Positions 1 to 6,176 of a DNA stretch of 34,458 bases are shown here, piece after piece. Both the position numbers and the translations under genes were made by a program. Each line of letters opens with the position of its first letter. The first letter of the stretch is position 1. Source of the stretch: Alphaproteobacteria bacterium. GTDB taxonomy: Bacteria; Pseudomonadota; Alphaproteobacteria; Rhodobacterales; Rhodobacteraceae. The stretch is taken from NCBI GenBank assembly GCA_030431935.1, contig JAUIIC010000013.1:1-34458 (forward strand), given 5' to 3'. The notes beneath the pieces are model-generated. The model saw only the letters and a program-made list of their open reading frames with translations, did no database searches and was not told where the DNA came from.

Positions 1-1085
1 ACCGGACCGAGGCGATTGCCGCCTATACCGCGCCGCCGCCCTCGCCGATGCTGGCGGCCATCGCCCAGGACGGCGACCGGAACGGCAAGTTCGGCCTTGG
101 CCGCCCCGCGCTGCCCGAGGAAATCGCAGCCTGGGATCTCGATGTCCTGCCCGACGGGCGCGGCCTGCCGGTGGGCTCGGGCGACGTCTGGACCGGCGAA
201 GAGGTGTTCGAAGCGAACTGCGCGGTCTGCCACGGCTCTTTCGCCGAGGGCGTCGACAACTGGCCCAAGCTGGCCGGCGGCATGGACACGCTGGATCACG
301 AGGACCCGCTGAAGACCGTGGGCTCCTACTGGCCGCACCTGTCGACGGCCTGGGACTACATCAACCGCTCGATGCCCTTCGGCGCGGCGCAGACCCTGTC
401 GGCCGACGACGTCTACGCGATGACGGCCTACATCCTTTACTCGAACGACCTGGTGGACGACGATTTCTTTCTGTCGAACGAGAATCTCGCCAGCTTCGAG
501 ATGCCCAACAAGGACGGGTTCATCATCGACGACCGCGACACCGTCGAGGCGCATTTCTGGAAACCCGAGCCCTGCATGGAGAACTGCAAGGACAGCGTCG
601 AGATCACCATGCGCGCCACCGTGCTGGACGTGACGCCGGAAGAGGAAGGCACCGAAGAGGCTGCCGCGCCCGCTCCGGCGGCTGAAGCGACCGAGGTCGC
701 GGTGGCCGAGACCGCCGAGACCGCGGCACCCGCCGCCGCCCCGGCGGACGCCGGCGCCCCCGATCCGGCGCTTGTCGCCGCGGGCGAGAAGGTGTTCCGC
801 CAGTGCAAGGCCTGTCACCAGGTGGGCGAGGGGGCGGTGAACCGCTCTGGCCCGCAGCTGAACGGCATCATGGGCCGCGTCGCCGGCACCGTCGACGGGT
901 TCCGCTATTCCAGCGTGTTCGGAGAGTTCGCCGAGCAGGGCATGGTCTGGAACGAAGAGACGCTGTCGGCCTTCCTCACCGACCCCAAGGCTTTCGCGAA
1001 GGGGACGAAGATGTCCTTCCGCGGGATCAAGTCCGAGGACGACCTGAAGGCGGTCGAGGCCTATCTGGCGACCTTCACAGAGTAA
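1..1085 (+). CDS. soxD: SoxD, di-haem cytochrome c subunit of sulfane dehydrogenase SoxCD (5' end missing)
   Basis: The frame is open from base 3 and the start codon lies upstream of the window; 360 residues are visible, close to the usual length of about 380, so little more than the export signal is missing. SoxD is the cytochrome partner of the molybdoprotein SoxC; the periplasmic SoxCD complex oxidises the SoxY-bound sulfane sulfur during thiosulfate oxidation. Two haem sites are visible: CAVCH (bases 219-233) and CKACH (804-818), the latter with a GTKMSF segment supplying the likely Met ligand. An Ala/Pro/Glu-rich linker joins the two cytochrome domains. The ORF track begins at an internal ATG (base 48), which is not the true start. 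soxE and soxF follow on the same strand, as in Paracoccus sox clusters. The identification is firm. Confidence 0.93.
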   Translation, partial: RTEAIAAYTAPPPSPMLAAIAQDGDRNGKFGLGRPALPEEIAAWDLDVLPDGRGLPVGSGDVWTGEEVFEANCAVCHGSFAEGVDNWPKLAGGMDTLDHEDPLKTVGSYWPHLSTAWDYINRSMPFGAAQTLSADDVYAMTAYILYSNDLVDDDFFLSNENLASFEMPNKDGFIIDDRDTVEAHFWKPEPCMENCKDSVEITMRATVLDVTPEEEGTEEAAAPAPAAEATEVAVAETAETAAPAAAPADAGAPDPALVAAGEKVFRQCKACHQVGEGAVNRSGPQLNGIMGRVAGTVDGFRYSSVFGEFAEQGMVWNEETLSAFLTDPKAFAKGTKMSFRGIKSEDDLKAVEAYLATFTE

Positions 1086-1097
1086 GGTTTTGGGTGC

Positions 1098-1211
1098 ATG
1101 AGTTCGGGTGGTTCGAGACACTCCCTCCTGGCCGTCGCGATCGCGGGGTTTCTCCCGATGGCGGCGGCCCCTTTTTCAGAGTCGGGCGTGCTGCGCCATT
1201 CTTGCCAGTAG
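1098..1211 (+). CDS. possible 37-residue ORF with a signal-like hydrophobic segment
   Basis: A short ORF in the 172-base soxD-soxE gap begins ATG AGT TCG and ends TAG. Its product has a basic/Ser-rich start, a hydrophobic stretch LLAVAIAGFLPMAAA at about residues 10-24, and a single Cys next to last. An AAGG sits about ten bases before the ATG, a weak ribosome site. It could be a tiny secreted or membrane peptide, or chance coding in GC-rich DNA. I do not recognise a family, and apart from this ORF I see nothing else in the gap except the soxE ribosome site. Confidence 0.2.
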   Translation: MSSGGSRHSLLAVAIAGFLPMAAAPFSESGVLRHSCQ

Positions 1212-1257
1212 ACCCGGCGGGCCCTGACAGGGCACACTGCCGGGGGGAGCAGAGAAC

Positions 1258-2229
1258 ATGTCGAAGACCTTTCCACTTCTTGCAACGTCACTCGGCGGTG
1301 TCGCGCTGGTTCTGGGCATTGCCTACGGCGTGACCAGCCGCCAGCACCGCGACGCCGAGATCGACATGCTGCAGCGCCAGGTTGCAAGCATCGAGGCCCG
1401 CCGCGCCGCCGAGGCGGAAATCGTTTCGCGCGAGGCCGCGCTGAACGAGCGGATCGCCGAACTTGAGACGGCGCTTGCCGCGGCGCAGGAGGAGGCGGAA
1501 CGCGCCGCCTCGGAAGCCACCGCGCTTGCGGCGGCAGCGGCGTCGGCTCGTGCCAGCCCGGCGGCAGAGGCACCGGCAGAGGTGGCGGTGTCCTTCGGCG
1601 ACCCGACCGCGGGCGAAGAGGTCTTCATGAGCTGCTCGGGCTGTCACCAGGTCGGGCAGGGGGCCGAAGACGGAATCGGACCGCAGCTGAACGGCATCTT
1701 CGGTCGCGATGCGGCCGGGATCGAGGGGTTTCCCTATTCCCAGAGCCTGACGCGCATGGGCGCGGACGGACTGGTCTGGACGCTGGAAACGCTCGACGCC
1801 TACATCGAGAACCCGCTGGCGCTGGTCTCGGGCACGCGGATGAGCTTCGACGGCCTGCCCGACCCGCAGGAGCGCGCCGATCTGCTGGCCTTCCTGCGCA
1901 TCTATTCCGACAGCCCTGCCAACATCCCCGAGGCGCCCGCCACGGCCACGGCGACCGATCATGACCTCGACCCCGAGATCCTGGCGATCCAGGGCGACCC
2001 GGAATACGGCGAATACCTCGCAGGGGAATGCGTCACCTGCCACCAGGCCAGCGGCGCGAACCAGGGCATTCCGTCGATCACGCTCTGGCCCGAGGAGGCC
2101 TTTGTCGTGGCGATGCACGCCTACAAGCAGCAGCTGCGTCCGCATCCGGTGATGCAGATGATCGCGGGGCGTCTGAACAACGAGGAAATCGCGGCACTCG
2201 CCGCATATTTCGGGCAGTTGAGCGAGTAG
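1258..2229 (+). CDS. soxE: SoxE, membrane-anchored di-haem cytochrome c
   Basis: This 323-residue protein has a hydrophobic N-terminal anchor (about residues 6-24), a long Ala/Glu/Arg-rich probable coiled coil (about 30-97), then two cytochrome c domains: CSGCH at 126-130 with GTRMSF as the likely Met-ligand region, and CVTCH at 258-262 with VMQMIAGRL downstream. The second domain resembles the cytochrome subunit of flavocytochrome c sulfide dehydrogenase, which fits its place directly before soxF. Known SoxEF complexes oxidise sulfide in the periplasm, with electrons passing from the SoxF flavin to the SoxE haems. A GGGGGGAG ribosome site precedes the ATG. The helical spacer suggests the haem domains stand off the membrane; that is inference. 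Confidence 0.85.
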   Translation: MSKTFPLLATSLGGVALVLGIAYGVTSRQHRDAEIDMLQRQVASIEARRAAEAEIVSREAALNERIAELETALAAAQEEAERAASEATALAAAAASARASPAAEAPAEVAVSFGDPTAGEEVFMSCSGCHQVGQGAEDGIGPQLNGIFGRDAAGIEGFPYSQSLTRMGADGLVWTLETLDAYIENPLALVSGTRMSFDGLPDPQERADLLAFLRIYSDSPANIPEAPATATATDHDLDPEILAIQGDPEYGEYLAGECVTCHQASGANQGIPSITLWPEEAFVVAMHAYKQQLRPHPVMQMIAGRLNNEEIAALAAYFGQLSE

Positions 2230-2288
2230 ACTGCCCATCGGTCCGTGCGGGGAAGACCCGCGCGGTGTGAGTAACCAGGGAGGACGAC

Positions 2289-3560
2289 ATGAAACTTAAC
2301 AGACGGAATTTCCTTGCCGTGACGGCGGGGGCTGCGGCCACGCTGTCGGCGCCCACGGTCTGGGGCGCGGCACATGGCAAGCCCAAGGTGGTGGTGATCG
2401 GCGGCGGCGCCGGCGGGGCCACGGCGGCACGCTACATCGCGGGCGACAGCGATGGCGCCATCGACGTCACGCTGGTCGAGCCGACGCGCACCTACTACAC
2501 CTGCTTCTTCTCGAACCTCTACATCGGCGGGTTCCGTGATTTCGCGTCCATCGGCCACAGCTATGGCAAGCTGGCCTCGGACTACGGCGTGAACGTGGTG
2601 CATGACTGGGCCATCGGCGTGGATCGCGACGCCAAGACCGTCAGCCTGGCCGGCGGCGCGACCCTGTCCTACGACGTGCTGGTGGTCTCGCCCGGCATCG
2701 ACTTCGTCGACGGCTCGGTGCCCGGCTGGGACATCTCGGCCCAGAACAAGATGCCGCACAGCTGGAAGGCGGGCAGCCAGACCCAGCTTCTGCGGGCGCA
2801 GATCGACGCCATGCCCGAGGGCGGCGTCTACGCCATGGTCGCCCCGCCCAACCCCTACCGCTGCCCGCCGGGACCGTATGAGCGGATCTCGATGGTGGCG
2901 CATGTCCTGAAGCAGACCAATCCCACGGCCAAGATCCTGATCGCGGACCCGAAGGAGAAGTTCTCCAAGCAGGGGCTGTTCGAGGAAGGCTGGCAGAACC
3001 ACTTCACCGGCATGATCGACCGCATCGGCCCGGATTTCGGGGGCAACAACGTCAGCGTGAACCCGGACGCGATGGAACTGAGCATCGACGGCGTGGTGGA
3101 AAAGGTCGACGTCTGCAACGTGATCCCGGCGCAGAAGGCGGGCCGGATCGCCGAGATGGCGGGCCTGACCAACGACAGCGGCTTCTGCCCGATCGTCCCC
3201 GCTTCGATGCAGAGCCAGATGGACGAGAACGTCTATGTCCTCGGCGATGCCACGATCGCGGGCGACATGCCGAAATCGGGCTTCTCGGCCAACAGCCAGG
3301 CCAAGGTGGCGTCGAACGCCATCCGCGGCGCGCTGACCGGCAGCCGGGTCTTCCCGGCCAAGTACGCCAACACCTGCTGGTCGCTCATCACCACCGACGA
3401 CGGCATCAAGGTGGGCGCGTCCTACGAGCCGACCGAGGAAAAGATCGCCTCGACCGGCAGCTTCGTCAGCCAGACCGGAGAGGACGCCGCGCTGCGCAAG
3501 GCGACCTACGAGGAAAGCATCGGCTGGTATGCCGGGATCACCGCCGACATGTTCGGCTGA
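2289..3560 (+). CDS. soxF: SoxF, FAD-dependent sulfide dehydrogenase flavoprotein (FCSD type)
   Basis: The product is 423 residues. It opens with a Tat signal (RRNFLAV, residues 5-11) ending near AAHG, followed by the FAD-binding GGGAGGATAARYI (38-50). Cys72 in YYTCFF sits where flavocytochrome c links FAD covalently, allowing for a signal of about 30 residues. Cys192 (YRCPPGPY) and Cys363 (NTCWSL) match the redox-active pair of that family; these equivalences are inferred from spacing. With SoxE it would oxidise sulfide to sulfur or polysulfide in the periplasm. AGGGAGG lies just before the ATG and soxE is 59 bases upstream, so cotranscription is likely. It differs from the cytoplasmic-side SQR encoded further on, giving the organism two sulfide oxidation routes. 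Confidence 0.92.
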   Translation: MKLNRRNFLAVTAGAAATLSAPTVWGAAHGKPKVVVIGGGAGGATAARYIAGDSDGAIDVTLVEPTRTYYTCFFSNLYIGGFRDFASIGHSYGKLASDYGVNVVHDWAIGVDRDAKTVSLAGGATLSYDVLVVSPGIDFVDGSVPGWDISAQNKMPHSWKAGSQTQLLRAQIDAMPEGGVYAMVAPPNPYRCPPGPYERISMVAHVLKQTNPTAKILIADPKEKFSKQGLFEEGWQNHFTGMIDRIGPDFGGNNVSVNPDAMELSIDGVVEKVDVCNVIPAQKAGRIAEMAGLTNDSGFCPIVPASMQSQMDENVYVLGDATIAGDMPKSGFSANSQAKVASNAIRGALTGSRVFPAKYANTCWSLITTDDGIKVGASYEPTEEKIASTGSFVSQTGEDAALRKATYEESIGWYAGITADMFG

Positions 3561-3604
3561 TCCCCCCGGGGCCGCCCCAGGCGGGCGGTCCCGATACACG
3601 CGAC

Positions 3605-3618
3605 TTGACGCCGATCAA
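3605..3618. promoter_or_regulatory. FNR/FnrL-type box TTGAC-N4-ATCAA
   Basis: TTGACGCCGATCAA in the soxF-DUF302 gap differs by one base from the FNR consensus TTGAT-N4-ATCAA. Its centre is about 64 bases before the DUF302 start, leaving room for a class II activated promoter with transcription starting near 3653. The -10 region (about 3641-3646, CAGACT) is weak, as expected for an activated promoter. It implies oxygen-responsive (FnrL) or related Crp/Fnr control; nothing here tells which paralogue binds. Confidence 0.6.
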
Positions 3619-3675
3619 GGCATCGCTCCGGCAAGGCCGCCAGACTGTCTGCATGAAAAAGGGAGGCCCATTGCC

Positions 3676-4110
3676 ATGATGACGCGTATTCTCTGCACCC
3701 TTGCCGCCGGCGCGCTGGCACTGCCCGTGATGGCGGCGGATGTCACCACCTACATCAGCGACAGCGATTTCGAGGACACCGCCTTCGGCCTTGAAAGCGC
3801 GATCGTCGGGCGCGGGCTGGTGATCGACTATGTCAGCCACACCGGCGAGATGCTGAACCGCACGGGCGAGGACGTGGGCAGCGAGGTCAAGCTGTTCGAG
3901 GCGGCCGACATCTATCTCTTCTGCTCGGCGCTTCTGTCGCGCGAGGTGATGGAGGACGACCCGATGAACATCGGCTATTGCCCCTATGGCGTCTTCGTCG
4001 CCGAACGCGACGGCGCGGTGATGGTGGGCTATCGCAACTATCCCGATGGCGCCATGCAGAAGATCCAGGCGCTTCTTGACGAGATCGCGCGCGAAGCCGC
4101 CGGCCAGTAA
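3676..4110 (+). CDS. secreted DUF302 domain protein
   Basis: I chose the ATG at 3676 (144 residues) because GGGAGG lies nine bases upstream and a clear signal peptide follows (MMTRILCTLAAGALALPVMAA); the longer ORF-track start at 3529 runs back into soxF. The mature part is a single DUF302 domain, including the stretch IYLFCSALLSREVMEDDP and a final amphipathic helix. The biochemical function of DUF302 is not established; such proteins often sit near sulfur-oxidation or redox genes, so a periplasmic role linked to SoxEF is an inference. The FNR-type box upstream and a strong terminator downstream suggest a unit that can be transcribed on its own. Confidence 0.75.
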   Translation: MMTRILCTLAAGALALPVMAADVTTYISDSDFEDTAFGLESAIVGRGLVIDYVSHTGEMLNRTGEDVGSEVKLFEAADIYLFCSALLSREVMEDDPMNIGYCPYGVFVAERDGAVMVGYRNYPDGAMQKIQALLDEIAREAAGQ

Positions 4111-4157
4111 CAGGTAGGGATCGCCCGTTTCGGCGGGCTCACGAGAGTGTGAACGAC

Positions 4158-4190
4158 AGGGCCGCCCGCGATCTGCCGGGCGGCCCTTGT
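4158..4190 (+). terminator. intrinsic terminator closing the sox/DUF302 unit
   Basis: A perfect 11-bp stem (AGGGCCGCCCG pairing with CGGGCGGCCCT) with an 8-base loop is followed by TTGTCATT. It lies about 50 bases after the DUF302 stop and before the next promoter, so it separates the sox unit from the sulfide operon. The T tract is short. Confidence 0.75.
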
Positions 4191-4201
4191 CATTCGGGGG
4201 G

Positions 4202-4232
4202 TTGACCATACATTCGCAATCATGAATATAAA
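4202..4232 (+). promoter_or_regulatory. promoter with SqrR/BigR-type operator ATTC-N8-GAAT
   Basis: ATTCGCAATCATGAAT (4212-4227) matches exactly the ATTC-N8-GAAT form reported for the persulfide-sensing ArsR-family repressors SqrR/BigR. It sits between a -35-like TTGACC (4202-4207) and overlapping -10 candidates AATATA (4225-4230, spacer 17) or TATAAA (4227-4232, spacer 19). Binding there would block RNA polymerase. The genes downstream are those such repressors are known to control. The regulator gene itself is not in the window. Confidence 0.75.
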
Positions 4233-4272
4233 TCAGGGCGCGGCAGGCGCCGGAAACGATGGAGAGACATCC

Positions 4273-4323
4273 ATGACGACCAATACGGGAACACAGTGCA
4301 GCGGCATCGGGGGCCCTTTCTGA
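4273..4323 (+). CDS. possible 16-codon leader peptide ORF overlapping pmpA
   Basis: A GGAGAG ribosome site lies six bases before an ATG opening a 16-residue ORF (MTTNTGTQCSGIGGPF) whose TGA overlaps the pmpA ATG as TGATG. The ribosome site is at least as good as that of pmpA, so translation of the leader could be coupled to transporter translation. The peptide has one Cys. It may act only as a coupling device, or it may be chance; no homologue is recognised. Confidence 0.35.
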   Translation: MTTNTGTQCSGIGGPF

Positions 4324-4754
4324 TGGAAACCGAGTTCACCCCCCTCGTCTCGCTGGCTGGCGGGCTTCTGATCGGCCTGGCGTCGGTGCTCTTGATGGCC
4401 GCGCGCGGCCGTGTCTTCGGCGCGACCGGCATTCTTGCCGGGTTCCTGTCGCCGTCGTCGTCCACCGACTGGGCCTGGCGCGCGGCGCTTCTGGCCGGCA
4501 TGGTCACCGGGCCGCTGGTCTACCTGGCCTTTGCCGGTGATTTCCCAGCGATCGAGGTGCCCGTGTCCAAGGCCATGATGATCGTCGGCGGCCTGATCGT
4601 GGGCGTCGGCGTCACCTACGGGTCGGGCTGCACCTCTGGACACGGCGTCTGCGGCATGGCCCGCCTGTCGCCCCGGTCCATCGTGGCCACGCTGACCTTC
4701 ATGCTGTTCACCGGGATCACCGTCTACGTGGTCCGTCACGTGCTGGGGATGTAA
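4323..4754 (+). CDS. pmpA: YeeE/YedE-family sulfur transporter, half 1 (PmpA-like)
   Basis: This 143-residue integral membrane protein has about four helices and carries the family motif YGSGCTSGHGVCG (Cys103, Cys110). It is one half of the YeeE/YedE fold; full-length members include the thiosulfate importer TsuA, which relays thiosulfate along conserved cysteines. Here the transporter is split into two genes, as in the pmpA-pmpB pair of BigR-controlled operons. I chose ATG 4323 over 4296 because homologues begin close to METEFTPL and because of the TGATG overlap with the leader ORF. Substrate is probably thiosulfate or another sulfane compound, and direction is unproven. The next gene starts four bases after the stop. 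Confidence 0.85.
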   Translation: METEFTPLVSLAGGLLIGLASVLLMAARGRVFGATGILAGFLSPSSSTDWAWRAALLAGMVTGPLVYLAFAGDFPAIEVPVSKAMMIVGGLIVGVGVTYGSGCTSGHGVCGMARLSPRSIVATLTFMLFTGITVYVVRHVLGM

Positions 4755-4758
4755 TCCG

Positions 4759-5196
4759 ATGAAACTGATCGCAACCTACCTGATCGGCCTTGTCTTCGGC
4801 GTCGGAATCTCGATTTCGGGCATGTCGAACCCGGCCAAGGTGCTGAACTTCTTCGACGTCGCCGGCACCTGGGACCCGAGCCTTGCCTTCGTGATGGGCG
4901 GTGCGCTGCTGGTGGCCTTCTTCGGCTACAAGCTGGTGCTCAAGCGCCCCGCGCCGATCTTCGAGCCCGTGTTCAACGTGCCCACCAGCCGGGTGATCGA
5001 CGCCCGCCTGCTCGGCGGCTCGGCCGTCTTCGGCGTGGGCTGGGGCATCGCGGGCTTCTGCCCGGGCGGCGCGCTGCCCGCGCTCGGCACCGGCAATGTC
5101 GATGTTCTTGTCTTCACCGCCGCGCTGGTGGCGGGGATCTTCCTGGCCAAGGGACTGATGGCGGCAAGTGCCCGCCGCCAGGCCGCCGCGGCCTGA
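4759..5196 (+). CDS. pmpB: YeeE/YedE-family sulfur transporter, half 2 (PmpB-like)
   Basis: The product is 145 residues and very hydrophobic, with about four membrane segments. The conserved GFCPGGALPALG carries Cys101, the counterpart of the second-half cysteine of full-length YeeE transporters. It follows pmpA with a four-base gap, so the two halves are almost certainly made together and assemble into one pore. The start MKLIATYLIGLVFGVGISISGM matches the usual family start. The persulfide dioxygenase starts 28 bases downstream, placing transport and oxidation in one operon. Confidence 0.86.
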   Translation: MKLIATYLIGLVFGVGISISGMSNPAKVLNFFDVAGTWDPSLAFVMGGALLVAFFGYKLVLKRPAPIFEPVFNVPTSRVIDARLLGGSAVFGVGWGIAGFCPGGALPALGTGNVDVLVFTAALVAGIFLAKGLMAASARRQAAAA

Positions 5197-5224
5197 CCTG
5201 AAACGAACCACTGGAGGAAAGACC

Positions 5225-6112
5225 ATGTTCGACTATCCCGTAGAGATGACCGTCAAGCCCCAGGTCAAGGCGTTCTTCGACGAGGCGACCAACACCATCA
5301 GCTACGTGGTGAAAGACCCCGCGAGCGATGCCTGCGCCATCGTCGACTCGGTGCTCGACATCGATTACGCCGCCGGCCGGCTCAGCTATGACAGCGCCGA
5401 CGAGATCATCGCCTATGTCCGCGAGCAGGGCCTGAAGGTCGAGTGGATCATAGAGACCCATGTCCACGCCGACCACCTGTCGGCCGCGCCCTACCTGCAG
5501 AAGGAACTGGGCGGCAAGATCGGCATCGGCGACCAGATCACCGTGGTGCAGAACACCTTCGGCAAGATCTTCAACGCCGGGACCGAGTTCCAGCGCGACG
5601 GCAGCCAGTTCGACCGGCTGTTCAAGGACGGCGACACCTACCAGATCGGCGGGATGACCGCCTTCGCCATGTACACGCCGGGCCACACGCCCGCCTGCAT
5701 GACGCATGTGGTGGGCGACGCGGCCTTCGTGGGCGACACGTTGTTCATGCCCGACGGCGGCTCTGCGCGCTGCGACTTCCCGGGCGGGTCGGCCGAAACG
5801 CTGTTCGAGTCGATCCAGAAGGTGCTTTCGCTGCCCGACGAGACGCGGCTTTTCATGTGCCACGACTACGGCCCGAACGGGCGCGAGTACCAGTGGGAAA
5901 CCACCGTGGCCGAGGAAAAGGCCAACAACATCCATGTCGGCGGCGGCAAGTCCAAGGAGGACTTCGTCAAGTTCCGCACCGAGCGCGATGCGCAGCTGGA
6001 CATGCCCCGGCTCATCATCCCCTCGCTGCAGGTGAACATGCGCGCCGGCGACATGCCCGAGGCAGAGGACAACGGCACCACCTACCTCAAGGTGCCGCTG
6101 AACAAGCTGTGA
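5225..6112 (+). CDS. persulfide dioxygenase (ETHE1/Blh-like metallo-beta-lactamase fold)
   Basis: I chose the ATG at 5225 (295 residues), right after GGAGGAAAGACC, over the ORF-track start at 5168. The MBL-fold signature THVHADH places His79, His81, Asp83 and His84; further likely metal-site residues are His154 (TPGHTPAC), Asp171 (FVGDTLF) and His213 (MCHDY). The ARCDFPGG segment is typical of persulfide dioxygenases. The family uses mononuclear Fe(II) and O2 to turn glutathione persulfide into sulfite and glutathione in the cytoplasm. Position between the YeeE pair and SQR fits removal of the persulfide made by SQR. Unlike Blh of rhizobia, which has an N-terminal DUF442 domain, this protein lacks that domain; it is fused to the next gene instead. 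Confidence 0.87.
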   Translation: MFDYPVEMTVKPQVKAFFDEATNTISYVVKDPASDACAIVDSVLDIDYAAGRLSYDSADEIIAYVREQGLKVEWIIETHVHADHLSAAPYLQKELGGKIGIGDQITVVQNTFGKIFNAGTEFQRDGSQFDRLFKDGDTYQIGGMTAFAMYTPGHTPACMTHVVGDAAFVGDTLFMPDGGSARCDFPGGSAETLFESIQKVLSLPDETRLFMCHDYGPNGREYQWETTVAEEKANNIHVGGGKSKEDFVKFRTERDAQLDMPRLIIPSLQVNMRAGDMPEAEDNGTTYLKVPLNKL

Positions 6113-6176
6113 TGCCTTGCGGGCGCGCGGGACGGCTTTCCGCGCGCCCCTTACCCCGCCGCAAGGATGATGCGAC

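Noticed and set aside
2121-3599. Long minus-strand ORF opposite soxF
   Set aside because: Composition is the His/Arg/Gly/Val-rich style of an antisense shadow in GC-rich DNA; the plus strand holds a clear soxF.
3653-3679. Eight-codon ORF (MKKGGPLP) before the DUF302 start
   Set aside because: It has no ribosome site and lies at the predicted transcription start; the overlap with ATG 3676 is probably chance.
4123-4138. Small hairpin GCCCG...CGGGC after the DUF302 stop
   Set aside because: Only five pairs and no T tract; the 11-bp hairpin at 4158 is the better terminator.
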